Of a DNA stretch of 64,000 nt, positions 9,426 to 19,013 are shown piece by piece (the stretch's first letter is position 1; every line of letters starts with the position of its first letter). This DNA is from Deltaproteobacteria bacterium. Its GTDB lineage: Bacteria; Myxococcota; UBA727; VGSZ01. Both the position numbers and the translations under genes were made by a program. Below the pieces are notes generated by a model, which was not told where the DNA came from, searched no databases, and saw only the letters and a list, made by a program, of their open reading frames with translations. The DNA lies in the NCBI GenBank assembly GCA_016177705.1, contig JACOUT010000018.1, forward strand, positions 248,001 through 312,000, given 5' to 3'.

Positions 9426-11059
9426 CGAGGAGCGGTACCAGGGCGCTGCGGCTGACTCCGCTCGGCGGCGTCGGGCGCTTCGGCAGGAACTGCCTGCTGG
9501 TGGAGCTCGAGGAGCGGGGCGCAGCCGGGCCCGCACTCCTGATCGACTGCGGCGCCCGCTTCGTGCACGACGAGGCGCCGGGCTTCGACCTCGGCCTGCC
9601 CGACCTCGAGCGCATCGGCGCGCTCGGCGATCGCCTGCTCGGCACCGTGGTGACCCACGCGCACGAGGACCACATCGGCGCCCTGCCCTATGCGGCGCGC
9701 GAGAACGACAAGCCGCTGTGGGCGACGGCGTTCGCCGCGCGCATGATCGAGCGGCGCTTCGCCCGCGTTGGGCAGCCGCTCGGGCCGCTGCACGTCGTCG
9801 AGCTCGGCGAGCGCCGCGACATTGGGCCCTTCTCGGTGCGTTGGCTCGCGGTCAGCCACTCGATCCCGGAAGCCAGCGCGCTCGTCATCGACACGCCGGT
9901 CGGCCGCCTGGTGCACTCGGGCGACTTCCGCGTCGACCGCGAGCCGGTGCTCGGGCCGCCCACCGATCTCGAGGGCCTGACGTTGGCCGGCGACGAGGGC
10001 GTCCTGTGCCTGCTGGCGGACTCGACCGGTGCGCTCACCGAGGGGGACAACCCGGGCGAGGCGAGCGTCGCCGCCGCGCTCGACGCTGCCGTCGCCGACG
10101 CACCGGCGCGCGTGGCGGTGGCGCTGTTCGCGAGCCACGTGCAGCGCCTGCAGCTCGTGGCCGATACCTGCCGCAAGCACGGTCGGCGGCTGGCGCTGGT
10201 CGGTCTCGGCCTCAGGGAGGTGCACACCATCGCGCGCGAGCTCGGGATCATCACGCTCGACGACGTGCTGATCGACGAGGCCGACCTGGCGAGCTTCCCG
10301 CGCTCGCGCCAGTGCCTCGCGGTCACGGGCACGCAGGGCGAGCCGCAGAGCGCGCTGTCACGCCTGGCCGCCGACGTACACCCGACGCTGCGGCTCGAGC
10401 GCGGTGATCGCCTGGTGATGTCGGCGCGCGTCATCCCGGGCAACGAGGTGGGTGTGCTCCAGGTGCTCGAGGCCATCGCCGAGCGCGGCGTCGACATCGT
10501 CGACGGTGCGCGCGCGCCACACGTCAGCGGCCACGGCTACGCCGGTGACCTCGAGGCGCTGCTGCTCGCCACCCGCCCATCGACCTTCGTGGCGCTGCAC
10601 GGCAACGCGCGGAACCTGCTGGCGCACCAGCAGGTGGCGCGGCGCGCCGGCGTGCCCGCCGATCGCGTGCTCGACCTGCGTGACGGAGCCACCGTGCGCA
10701 TCGACGACGACGGTAGCGCCACGGTGCAGTCCGGCGAGCGCGCCAAGGAGCCGCTCGCGGCCTTCGGCGCGGTCGAGCACTTCCCCGACGGCGCGGTGGC
10801 GGCGCGGCGGCGCATGGCGCGCGCGGGCGTGGTAGTGATCCACGCGCAAGGTGGCGCCCCCGACGTACTGCTGCGCGGCCTGTCGCCCGCCCTCCCCGAC
10901 GAGCTGTTGCTGCAGGTGCGCGGCCAGGCGCGCGCGCTGCTCGCGGCCGCCGGCAGCGAGGCGGAGGCCGAGCTGGTGCGTGGCGTGGCGCGCCTGTTTC
11001 GCCGCGCCGGGCGCCTGCCGCCCGAGGTGATCGTGATCCCCGACGACGACCGCCCCTGA
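9422..11059 (+). CDS. rnj: ribonuclease J-like metallo-beta-lactamase RNase
   Basis: A 545-aa protein of RNase J length. The metallo-beta-lactamase motif H79-A-H-E-D-H84 is followed by a GDFRVD motif (about residues 165-170), a beta-CASP region and the late GHGYAGDLEALL and LHGNARNLLAHQ motifs typical of RNase J. RNase J acts in cytoplasmic RNA decay and 5' end processing. The gene overlaps the epimerase by 4 bp (ATGA), which suggests translational coupling but not a shared pathway. Confidence 0.88.
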   Translation: MTRSGTRALRLTPLGGVGRFGRNCLLVELEERGAAGPALLIDCGARFVHDEAPGFDLGLPDLERIGALGDRLLGTVVTHAHEDHIGALPYAARENDKPLWATAFAARMIERRFARVGQPLGPLHVVELGERRDIGPFSVRWLAVSHSIPEASALVIDTPVGRLVHSGDFRVDREPVLGPPTDLEGLTLAGDEGVLCLLADSTGALTEGDNPGEASVAAALDAAVADAPARVAVALFASHVQRLQLVADTCRKHGRRLALVGLGLREVHTIARELGIITLDDVLIDEADLASFPRSRQCLAVTGTQGEPQSALSRLAADVHPTLRLERGDRLVMSARVIPGNEVGVLQVLEAIAERGVDIVDGARAPHVSGHGYAGDLEALLLATRPSTFVALHGNARNLLAHQQVARRAGVPADRVLDLRDGATVRIDDDGSATVQSGERAKEPLAAFGAVEHFPDGAVAARRRMARAGVVVIHAQGGAPDVLLRGLSPALPDELLLQVRGQARALLAAAGSEAEAELVRGVARLFRRAGRLPPEVIVIPDDDRP

Positions 11060-11092
11060 CGGATCCGCGCGCGCCTGGTATGGTCCCGCGCC

Positions 11093-12064
11093 GTGCGCGC
11101 TCGCCCTGCCCAGCTCGTCGTCGTCATCCTGGCCGGGGCTGCTGCCGCGCTCACCGCCTGCCCCATCGGCACGACCCCGGATCCCGACCGGGACGCCGGC
11201 CCCGAGGACACCGGCTACCCGCCGCCGCGCACCGACCTGACCGACGCGCTCGGCACCGACGACACGCTCGACCTCGGCGCCTGGAACCTGAAGAACTTCC
11301 CGTGCGGCAACGAGTCCTTCTCGAACGTGTGCCGCGACGACCAAGCGGGCTCGGTGGAGCTGGTCACCGACCTGATCGCGTCGATGGCGCTCGACGTCAT
11401 CGCGGTGGAGGAGATCGCCGACGTCGACGCCTTCGAGGAGATCGTGCAGCGCCTACCCGACCACGAGGGCGTGCTGTCGACGGACGAGTACTTCGACGGC
11501 AGCTACCAGAAGATCGGCGTCATCTACGACGCCACCGTGCTTGAAGCCGGCGAGCCGGTCGCCCTGTTTGCTTCGAGCGATGACTTCCCGAGGCCCGCGT
11601 TCCAGGTCGAGCTGCGCTGGATCGGTCCGGGCGACCCGCTGACGATCCTGGTGATCGCGCTGCACTTGAAGGCGGGCGAGACCGGCGCCGACCGCGGCGA
11701 GCGCACGCGCGCCATCGCCCAGCTCGAGCAGTACGTCGGCAACCTGGTCGACGGCGACGGGCAAGACAACGTCGTCGTGCTCGGTGACTTCAACGAGACG
11801 CTCGACGCCGAGGGCCTGCCGGTATTCCAGCCGCTGCGCGACACCGCGCGCTACACCATCGAGACCATGGTCAACTTCAACGCGGGCGAGGCCACCTACA
11901 TCTCGTCGGACGCCATCATCGACCACATCGTCACGACCGCGGCGTTGTCGGGCGCAATCGGCGATGGCCACAGCGTCATCCCGCGCCTGCAGTTCGACGT
12001 CGACGACTACCGCGACCTCGTCAGCGATCACCTGCCGGTGACGCTGTCGCTCACCGCGCCGTAG
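11093..12064 (+). CDS. lipoprotein of the endonuclease/exonuclease/phosphatase family
   Basis: A 323-aa protein with a signal peptide ending in a lipobox (L-T-A-C, Cys at residue 23), so probably membrane-anchored outside the cytoplasm. The EEP fold is shown by LGAWNLKNF near the start, EEIADVDAF, VVVLGDFNETLD and the closing SDHLPVTLSL. This family hydrolyses phosphodiesters in DNA, RNA or signalling lipids, and the substrate here is unknown. The GTG at 11093 gives the signal peptide. It converges with the next gene, with only 4 bp between their stops. Confidence 0.85.
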   Translation: MRARPAQLVVVILAGAAAALTACPIGTTPDPDRDAGPEDTGYPPPRTDLTDALGTDDTLDLGAWNLKNFPCGNESFSNVCRDDQAGSVELVTDLIASMALDVIAVEEIADVDAFEEIVQRLPDHEGVLSTDEYFDGSYQKIGVIYDATVLEAGEPVALFASSDDFPRPAFQVELRWIGPGDPLTILVIALHLKAGETGADRGERTRAIAQLEQYVGNLVDGDGQDNVVVLGDFNETLDAEGLPVFQPLRDTARYTIETMVNFNAGEATYISSDAIIDHIVTTAALSGAIGDGHSVIPRLQFDVDDYRDLVSDHLPVTLSLTAP

Positions 12065-12068
12065 CCGC

Positions 12069-14582
12069 TCAGAAGATCGCGCCGGGATCGGCCGCGACGA
12101 TGCGGAACACCACGTTATCGGCGTCGTCCGTGACCAGCAGGCTCTGGCCGTCGAACGCCACGCCGCTCGGGCTGTTGAGGTTGTCGATAAAGACCGTGAC
12201 CGTGCCGGTGACGCGCTCGACGCGCAGCACGCGCCCGTTGCCGCGGTCGGCGAGGTAGAGGTTACGTTCCGGCGCCGGGCCGAGCGCGAGGTCGGCCAGA
12301 TCGTCGTCACCGATGCCTCCGACACTGTCGAGTGAGAGGTCACCGCCCACGACCTGGGTCAGCGTGGTGCGCCCGCTGTTGAAGAGGTAGCGACGAATCA
12401 CCCGGCTGCCGCCGCTTGCCCGGTTGAGCGCGACGTACAGCAGGTCGTCGTTGTCGTTCGACACGCCGGGGTCGCCCGGCGGGTCGATGGCGATGCCGCG
12501 CGGTCGCAGGCCGTTTACCTCGAGCTCGGCCAGTCGCGTCGGCGCCGCCGGCTCAGTGTCGAGTCCGCCATAGCAGTAAAGGTGGTCCTGGCTGGTGATC
12601 ACCATGCACAGCGCCGGGGTGCCGACCTGGTTGATGGCCAGCTGGGTCACGAACTGCTGCTGTTGGATGGCCTCGGATTGGCCGCCGGGCAAGGCGTTGT
12701 CCACGAAGATGGTGTCGACGAGGCTCGGCGACACCCGGATGATACCGGAGGTCCCCGCGCCGCCGTTGACGTCATCGACGCCGAAGAACAGGTAGCCGGC
12801 CAGATCGGCCGCAGCGCCACGCACGTTGCGCAGGTCGACGCGGTTGTTGGTCTGGTCGCGCAGCTCGAACTGCATGCGGTCGATGGGCACGCCAATAGCG
12901 CGGTCGTTGTTGCCGTCGGCCACGTAGAACATGCCGATGGCCTCGTCGACGGCGATGCCGGCGGGGCCGTCCAGTCGATCCTGATAGGCCGCGATGGTGG
13001 TGAGGAAGCCTACGGGCACGGTCAACTGGAACGGGTCGAGGATGCTCAAGGTCGCGTCGGCCTCGTTGCGCGTGTTGCCCGCCTGGTCCGTGGCTTGCGC
13101 GACGAGATTGACGACGTCGAGCGGTACGGCGCAGTTCGGCACGGAGAACGAAAAGCTGCGGCTCTCGGCGGTGGTCCCCGAAAACAGCACCGGGCCCCCG
13201 GTGCGCACGCAGGCGCCGTTGTCACCGAAGGTGGCGACGTACCGCAACTCGGAGAGCGCGCGGTCGTCGGTGACGTCGACCCGGAACACGACGCGCTGAT
13301 TGCGCACCACCTCGGTTGTGGCGACTGGCGCTTCGATGGTCACGTTCAAGGTCGGCGCTACCGTGTCGAGCAATCCCTGGACCGAGACGAACTCGCTGTC
13401 GCAGATGGTGCCGAGCACGCAGGCGGTGATGGAGAAGGAGCCGGGCCGATTGCAGGTGAGCTGGTTGCCGTTGCGCGTGATGGCGGAGGGGTCGGAGAAG
13501 GTCGTCGTCACGGCGGCCTGGTCGAGCTGGTTGCCGAAGCCGTCGCTGGCGCTGAACGTGATGGTGCCGAACTCGACGGCCAAGCTGGACGACAGCACCA
13601 GGTTCAGACCGGCCAGCTCGGGATTCGGCTCGATGTCGAGCGGCTCGACGTCGTCGGCCAGCGCGCTGCCGCCGAGGTGGCCGCGCACCAGGTAGCTGCC
13701 GGCGTGCACCAGGCCGTCGATCTCGGCGGCGCCCTCACCATCGTCGACGATGGAGACGTTGGCCGCGTTGATGGTGATGGACAGGGTCGCGGTGCCGGTG
13801 GCGTCGTTGCCCCACGCGTCGGCCATCTGGTAGGTGAGCGCGACCGGATCGCCCGCGAGGTGCGGCCCGCCGTCGTCGACGATCTGCAGGAAGTCGGCGT
13901 TGATCGGCGCCCCCGGCAGCACCGCGAAGCTCACCTCATCCCACGCGGCAAAGCCGTCGACGTCGGCGACGTCGGCCTCGGCGCGCACCGTGAAGATGCC
14001 CGCGACGCGGCGCTCCGACAAGGTGACGTCCGCGTGACCGACGCGGTTGAACGCCACTGCCAGCGGGGCGAACGAGGCGTCCTCGGTGATGGTGAGGGTC
14101 ACGCCCACCTGCGTCAGATCGACGCCCGCCTCGGCGTTGCTGACGTCGACGCCGAGCACCACGTCGCCGTCGTCGGCCGAGATGGAGACGTCCCGCAGCG
14201 TGAGCACCACGGTCTCGGCGCGCGGCGCCTGGCGCGTGATGGTGACGGTCGCTGCCTCACTCACGTTGCCGGCGGCGTCGGTGGCGGTGACGGAGACGGC
14301 GTTGTCGCCGAGCGTGAGCGGCAGGTCGATGGCGAAGCGCCCGGTGCGCGAGTCGGCCGTCGCCGTGAGCGCGCCATCGGTCGCGCCTGGCGCGGTCAGC
14401 GACACCCGCGCGTTGTACTCGGCGACACCGCCGATCTCGATCTCGGTGCGACTGGTGACGGCGGGCAGCTCGTCGAGCACGGGCGTGGCCGGCAGGTCGT
14501 CGTCCTGCAGGCAACCCGCCGTCGAGCACAGCACGAGTGCGGCGACGGCGGCGGTGAACGGGCGGTGCAGCGTGGCGATCAT
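12069..14582 (-). CDS. lipoprotein with Ig-like domains and a C-terminal beta-propeller
   Basis: An 837-aa protein with a lipobox signal (CSTAGC, Cys at about residue 24). Residues of about 30-115 form a bacterial Ig-like domain (LGDNAVSVTATDAAGNVSEAA). More Ig-like and cadherin-like beta modules follow to about residue 530. The C-terminal 300 residues have NHL/SMP-30-type repeats (PAGIAVDEA..YVADGNNDR; SPSGVAFDGQSLLVTDDADN). It is likely an outer-surface binding or structural protein. The start is ATG at 14582 with GAGGAG upstream. It follows the 232-aa barrel gene by 13 bp, so the two form an operon. Confidence 0.82.
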   Translation of the reverse strand: MIATLHRPFTAAVAALVLCSTAGCLQDDDLPATPVLDELPAVTSRTEIEIGGVAEYNARVSLTAPGATDGALTATADSRTGRFAIDLPLTLGDNAVSVTATDAAGNVSEAATVTITRQAPRAETVVLTLRDVSISADDGDVVLGVDVSNAEAGVDLTQVGVTLTITEDASFAPLAVAFNRVGHADVTLSERRVAGIFTVRAEADVADVDGFAAWDEVSFAVLPGAPINADFLQIVDDGGPHLAGDPVALTYQMADAWGNDATGTATLSITINAANVSIVDDGEGAAEIDGLVHAGSYLVRGHLGGSALADDVEPLDIEPNPELAGLNLVLSSSLAVEFGTITFSASDGFGNQLDQAAVTTTFSDPSAITRNGNQLTCNRPGSFSITACVLGTICDSEFVSVQGLLDTVAPTLNVTIEAPVATTEVVRNQRVVFRVDVTDDRALSELRYVATFGDNGACVRTGGPVLFSGTTAESRSFSFSVPNCAVPLDVVNLVAQATDQAGNTRNEADATLSILDPFQLTVPVGFLTTIAAYQDRLDGPAGIAVDEAIGMFYVADGNNDRAIGVPIDRMQFELRDQTNNRVDLRNVRGAAADLAGYLFFGVDDVNGGAGTSGIIRVSPSLVDTIFVDNALPGGQSEAIQQQQFVTQLAINQVGTPALCMVITSQDHLYCYGGLDTEPAAPTRLAELEVNGLRPRGIAIDPPGDPGVSNDNDDLLYVALNRASGGSRVIRRYLFNSGRTTLTQVVGGDLSLDSVGGIGDDDLADLALGPAPERNLYLADRGNGRVLRVERVTGTVTVFIDNLNSPSGVAFDGQSLLVTDDADNVVFRIVAADPGAIF

Positions 14583-14595
14583 GGCGAGCTCCTCA

Positions 14596-15294
14596 TCAGA
14601 ACGCGAAGGTCATGAGCACGGCGAGGCGGAAGGCGGACAGGTCGCCGGACAGGCCGGGGGTGGCAGGCAGCTCCGCGCTGGCCGAGTCCCACTCGCCGAC
14701 CACGCCGATGCCGAGCGCCGGCCCCATGGCGACGTCGAGGAAGCCGCCGAGCGAGTACGCCGGCAGCACCGTGGTGAGGCTGCCGGTGCGACCGAAGGAC
14801 GCGGCACCGATCAACGCCACGTCGGCGCCGCCGCTCCCCTGCAATCCGACCACCACGGGTGCGTCCTCGGCCGCGATCCCCAGGCGCAGCCGCGCGCGCA
14901 GCGGTATCCGGTGGGCCATCAAGAGCGCGTGATCGTCGACACCGAGCACGGGATCCGCCACCGACTGCTCGCCCGCCACGTAGGAGTAGCCGGTGGCGAA
15001 GCCGAGAGCGCCGACGATGCCGGGCGCTAGGGTCGTGCGCCAGTCGAGCGCCAGCCGAGTCGAAGCCATGGGGAATCGCTGTGCGCCGGGGATGTCGAGC
15101 CCGAGCTCGAGCCCGACGGCGATCGGCTTGAGCGCAGCAGGCGCCGCCGGCGTCGCGGGCGCTGCAGGTGCCGCGACACCCGCGGCTGGGTCTGCCACGG
15201 GCCCCGAGGCTGGCGGCTCGGCGGCGTCGATGGGAGGGATCGGCAGCTCGGGCGGGGCAGCCGCGGTGAGCACCAAGACGACAGACAACCACAT
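14596..15294 (-). CDS. putative outer-membrane beta-barrel protein
   Basis: A 232-aa protein with a short signal peptide (WLSVVLVLTAAA), a Pro/Ala linker (residues 15-55), and alternating hydrophobic and polar strands rich in Gly and aromatic residues that end in Phe (LAVLMTFAF). The terminal Phe and strand pattern are typical of outer-membrane barrels. No named family is recognised. The ATG at 15294 has GAGGAG spaced 6 nt upstream. It sits just upstream of the Ig/propeller lipoprotein gene, suggesting a partnership at the outer membrane. Confidence 0.7.
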   Translation of the reverse strand: MWLSVVLVLTAAAPPELPIPPIDAAEPPASGPVADPAAGVAAPAAPATPAAPAALKPIAVGLELGLDIPGAQRFPMASTRLALDWRTTLAPGIVGALGFATGYSYVAGEQSVADPVLGVDDHALLMAHRIPLRARLRLGIAAEDAPVVVGLQGSGGADVALIGAASFGRTGSLTTVLPAYSLGGFLDVAMGPALGIGVVGEWDSASAELPATPGLSGDLSAFRLAVLMTFAF

Positions 15295-15442
15295 GGGTCG
15301 CTCCTCAGGCGCCGGGTCGAACGCGCGTTGAGGTTGCTACGCATGCGCCCGCGCGCTGCGATCAGCGCGGTCACCGCTTCGTCGGCCGCACCACCAACTG
15401 AGACACCGGCGCTCGCGCGCTTCCGCAGGCGCCGGCTCTTGC

Positions 15443-16903
15443 CTATCGTTCGCCGAACGGTGCGCAGTGCGCGACACGTGGGTCGTCCGCGTCGAGCACC
15501 TCGGCCACCACGTCGTAGTCCTTCACGTCGGTCACCAACACCGACACGATCTCGCCGGTGGTGAGCGGGCGCGGCGACGACAGGTACGTGACGCCGTCGA
15601 TCTCGGGCGCCTGCGACCACAGGCGGCCCTTGACCAGCAGCTCGTGCTCCTCGCTTCGCCCCTCGACGATCGCCTCGTGCACCGTGCCCACGAGCGCGCG
15701 GCTTTGCTCCTCGTGGATACGGCGCTGGCGGCGCATCAGCTTGTCGTGGCGCGACCGCTTGACCGCGGCCTTCACCTTGTCCGGCAAAGTGAAGGCCGCG
15801 GTGCCCTCCTCGTCGGAGTACTTGAAGACGCCCAGGCGGTCGAAGCGCACCGCCGCCGCGAAGTCGAGCAGGCGTTGGAAGTCCTGCTCCTCCTCGCCGG
15901 GAAAACCGACGATCACCGAGGTGCGCAGCACCGCGTGCCGCACCTTGGCGCGCACCTCGGTAAGCAGCTCGGCGAGCCGCCGCTGGTCTTTCCCTCGACG
16001 CATCAGGCGCAACATGCGGTCGCTGCCGTGCTGCGTCGGGATGTCGAGGTAGGGCAGCGCGTTATTGCCTCGGTCGAGCACGGCGAGCAGCTCGTCGGAG
16101 AGCGTGCGCGGGTAGAGGTACATGCAGCGCACCCAGCGCAGGCCGGGCACGCCGCCGAGCGCCTCGAGCAGCGCGGCCAGCGTGGGACGGCTTTGCAGGT
16201 CGTGGCCGTAGCCCGACAGATCCTGGGCGATCAGGTTCAGCTCCACCACGCCGCCGGCTGCGAGGCGGGTCGCCTCCTTCAGCAGGTCAGCGATGGGGCG
16301 GCTGCGCTGCTTGCCGCGCAGCTGCGGGATGATGCAGAAGGCGCACGCGTTGTCGCAGCCCTCGGCGATCTTCAGGTACGCGGTGTAGCGCGGCATCGAG
16401 TTGACCCGCGGCAGCTCGCAGCCCGCCACGAACGTCAAACTCTCGGAAACGAGACTCTGAACGTGCCCGTGCCCGTGCCCGTGCCCGTGCCCGTGCCCGA
16501 TCGCCGCGGCGTCCTCGGGCAACACCTTCAACAACGACGACGAACGCCTCGGCGGCATCGCGGGAGCGAGCACCTCCCCGATGCGCGGGTAGTCGCTGGT
16601 GCCGAGGAACGCGTCGACCTCGGGCAGCTCGCGCTGCAGCTCGCCAAGGTAGCGCTGCGCCATGCAGCCGCTCACCACCAGCTTGGCGCCGGTCTTCCTC
16701 TTGATGGCGCCCATCTCGAGGATGGCCTCGATCGACTCCTTCTTGGCCTCGCCGATGAAGCCGCAGGTGTTGATGACGATGGCGTCCGCGTCGGCCGGAT
16801 CCTCGACGATCGAGTGGCCGCCCTCGACGGAGAGGCCGAGCATATGCTCGGCGTCGACCCGGTTCTTGGGGCAACCCAACGAGACGAAATGGACGCGCGC
16901 CAT
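15443..16903 (-). CDS. rimO: ribosomal protein S12 methylthiotransferase RimO
   Basis: A 486-aa radical-SAM methylthiotransferase that modifies the conserved Asp of ribosomal protein S12. The N-terminal UPF0004 domain begins MARVHFVSLGCPKNRVDAE and includes NTCGF and SGCMAQRY (three Fe-S Cys). The radical SAM C-x3-C-x2-C motif is GCDNACAFC. The C-terminal part fits a TRAM domain. The two domains are separated by an unusual linker with six consecutive Gly-His pairs, which makes the protein longer than usual (about 440 aa). The ATG at 16903 shares one base with the rpsA stop (TGATG), so the two ribosome genes are coupled. Confidence 0.95.
   Translation of the reverse strand: MARVHFVSLGCPKNRVDAEHMLGLSVEGGHSIVEDPADADAIVINTCGFIGEAKKESIEAILEMGAIKRKTGAKLVVSGCMAQRYLGELQRELPEVDAFLGTSDYPRIGEVLAPAMPPRRSSSLLKVLPEDAAAIGHGHGHGHGHGHVQSLVSESLTFVAGCELPRVNSMPRYTAYLKIAEGCDNACAFCIIPQLRGKQRSRPIADLLKEATRLAAGGVVELNLIAQDLSGYGHDLQSRPTLAALLEALGGVPGLRWVRCMYLYPRTLSDELLAVLDRGNNALPYLDIPTQHGSDRMLRLMRRGKDQRRLAELLTEVRAKVRHAVLRTSVIVGFPGEEEQDFQRLLDFAAAVRFDRLGVFKYSDEEGTAAFTLPDKVKAAVKRSRHDKLMRRQRRIHEEQSRALVGTVHEAIVEGRSEEHELLVKGRLWSQAPEIDGVTYLSSPRPLTTGEIVSVLVTDVKDYDVVAEVLDADDPRVAHCAPFGER
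16463..16498. repeat. (GTGCCC)6 microsatellite inside rimO
   Basis: Six perfect tandem GTGCCC hexamers. On the coding (minus) strand they read as six Gly-His pairs in the linker between the UPF0004 and radical SAM domains of RimO. The unit is a multiple of three, so copy-number change would alter linker length without breaking the frame. Confidence 0.95.
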
Positions 16904-18861
16904 CAGCCCTTCTTCGGCGCCACCGAGATGCCCTTGAGCTTGTCGGCGAGCGGGTTGAGCTTCTGCCCCTCCGCCGCCTCCTTCTTCTTGTAGTCCTGGT
17001 AGGCCTCGCGCGTGTCGCCCTCGATGACGGCGCGCGCCGACACGCTGACCTTCTTGAAGCGTCGGTCGAAGCTCTTGACCTCGACCTCGATCTCGGAGCC
17101 GACCTTGACGGCGTCCTGCGCGCGCTCGACGCGGCCGTCGCCCTCCTTGCCGACCAGATCGCGCACGAAGCAGAAGCAGGTGATGCCGTCCTCGACGCCG
17201 AGCCAGGCGCCCTTGTCGTCGACGCGCACCACCTTGAGCTTGAGGCGCGCGCCCTTGCGGTACTTCTTCTCCCAACCGTCGTAGGGGTTGGCGCTAGTGC
17301 GCTTGATCGACAGGCCGACGCGCTGCTTGGCGACGTCGACGTTGACCACCACCGCCTCGACCTCCTGGGCGATGTTGAGCAGCTCCGAGGGGTGGTTCGG
17401 GTGCTCGGTCCACGAGATCTCGCCGATGTGGATCAGGCCGTCGATGCCGTCGGCCAGCTCCACGAAGGCGCCGAAGTCGGCCAGGCTCTTGATCTTGGCC
17501 TTGACGACCGTGCCGACCGGGAACTTCTCGGCGACGGCCTCGAAGGGGTTCTGCTCGAGCGCGCGCGTCGACAGCGAGATGCGACGCTCGGCGGTGTCGA
17601 GGCCGAGCACCTTCACCTTGATGACGTCGCCGATGCTGAACTTCTGGCTCGGGTGCTTGACCTTGGTCCAGGAGATCTCGCTGATGTGGATCAGGCCCTC
17701 GATGGGCTGCTGCGACGAGGTCACCGGCAGCCGCACGAAGGCGCCAAAGTCGGCCAGCGCCACGATGGTGCCCTCGACGACCGAGCCCTCGGCGAAGGCG
17801 CTGCGCACCTCGGCCCAGGGATCTTGGTGGAGCTGCTTGAGGCCGAGCTTGATCTTGCCGGTCTCCGGGTTCTTGGAGATGACCTTGGCCTGGAGCCGGG
17901 CGCCGATCTTGAGCACCTCAGCGGCGCGCGCGCGGCCATCCCAGGTGAGGTCGCTTTGGTGCACCATGCCGTCGAGGCCGCCTACGTCGAGGAAGGCGCC
18001 GTAGGGCATGATGTTCTTCACCACCGCGGTGACGACGTCGCCCTCCTTGACGTCGGCGAGCCGCTGCACGAGCTGTTGCTTGCGCTCGGCGGCGAGGCGC
18101 GCCTTGCGCGTCACCACGACGTTGGCGCGCTCGGGGTCGAGCTCCACCAGGTCGAAGGTGCCGGCGTCACCCACCACGTCGTCGCCGCTGCGGGGCCCGA
18201 AACGGGACAGCGTCGCCTGGCTCGCCGGCAGGAAGGCGCGCACCGCGCCGGCCACGTCGTCCTCGTCCCTGCCGCACAGCGCTACCGAGTAGCCGCCCTT
18301 GACCTCGCGCACCACGTAGCCGGGTACGCCGTCGCCCTTGCTCTGCTGCGCGAGCAGCGCGTCGAGCGCGTCGAGCGCGCGCGCCTGCGCTACCGAGGCG
18401 GTCGCCACCGGCTCGCCCGCCTTGGGGGCGTCGAGCAGGCGCACGCGCACCGCCGCGCCTACCGTTGCGCCGGGCAACTCGGCCGCCGGCACGGCCGCGC
18501 GCACCGGCGCATGCCCGAGCGCCTGTACGTCGACGAAAACGGCGGCCTCGGTGACGTCGGCGACCGTCGCTGCGTGCACCGCCTGCCACAGCGGCGGACC
18601 GGCGAGCGCGGCCAGCTCGTCGACGTTGAAGTGGGGCGGCGACAGGTCGAGGCGCGGGCCGCGGTGATCGCGGTGATCGCGGTGGCCGCGACGATCGTCG
18701 CCGCGCCCGCCGCCCCCCCTGCGCGCGTCGCGCCCGTCGCGCCCATGGCGGCGCTCGCGTCCGCCGCGCTCCTCCCGGCCCGGCCCGGTGGACGGGGCGG
18801 TGGTGTCGGCGGCTTCCTGGCTGGTGCTCGCCTCGGTGGCGGCGGTCTCGGGCGTCGTCAT
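16903..18861 (-). CDS. rpsA: S1 RNA-binding domain protein, ribosomal protein S1-like
   Basis: A 652-aa protein with several S1 motifs. Clear ones occur around residues 270-345 (GDVVTAVVKNIMPYGAFLDVGGLDGMVHQSDL), 360-440 (FGAFVRLP..GLIHISEISW) and 450-530 (FGAFVELADGIDGLIHIGEISW), and a more divergent one follows. S1 helps recruit mRNA to the 30S subunit. The first 75 residues are unusual: Ser/Thr-rich, then an Arg/Gly/Asp/His-rich tract (RRGGGGRGDDRRGHRDHRDHRG), which is RGG-like and probably disordered. It overlaps rimO by one base. Confidence 0.88.
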   Translation of the reverse strand: MTTPETAATEASTSQEAADTTAPSTGPGREERGGRERRHGRDGRDARRGGGGRGDDRRGHRDHRDHRGPRLDLSPPHFNVDELAALAGPPLWQAVHAATVADVTEAAVFVDVQALGHAPVRAAVPAAELPGATVGAAVRVRLLDAPKAGEPVATASVAQARALDALDALLAQQSKGDGVPGYVVREVKGGYSVALCGRDEDDVAGAVRAFLPASQATLSRFGPRSGDDVVGDAGTFDLVELDPERANVVVTRKARLAAERKQQLVQRLADVKEGDVVTAVVKNIMPYGAFLDVGGLDGMVHQSDLTWDGRARAAEVLKIGARLQAKVISKNPETGKIKLGLKQLHQDPWAEVRSAFAEGSVVEGTIVALADFGAFVRLPVTSSQQPIEGLIHISEISWTKVKHPSQKFSIGDVIKVKVLGLDTAERRISLSTRALEQNPFEAVAEKFPVGTVVKAKIKSLADFGAFVELADGIDGLIHIGEISWTEHPNHPSELLNIAQEVEAVVVNVDVAKQRVGLSIKRTSANPYDGWEKKYRKGARLKLKVVRVDDKGAWLGVEDGITCFCFVRDLVGKEGDGRVERAQDAVKVGSEIEVEVKSFDRRFKKVSVSARAVIEGDTREAYQDYKKKEAAEGQKLNPLADKLKGISVAPKKG

Positions 18862-19013
18862 AGTCGGCTCTCCGCGGCCGGGTGGCCGCCATCTGCGCCC
18901 CGGACGATGCCGCCCTCCTACCGCCAGGCAAGGGGGTCCGGTTGGCGTCGACGGTGTCGGTCGTCGTAACGTCGGGCGCCCCTGCCACCCTGGCCGGGCC
19001 CGAGGAAGCAGGC

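Noticed and set aside
12582..14615. 677-codon plus-strand frame
   Set aside because: It is antisense to the Ig/propeller lipoprotein, which has a signal peptide, lipobox and ribosome binding site.
16463..16498. Short tandem repeat as a CRISPR-like array
   Set aside because: Hexamer units without spacers inside a coding gene are a microsatellite. No CRISPR array or cas gene was seen in the window.
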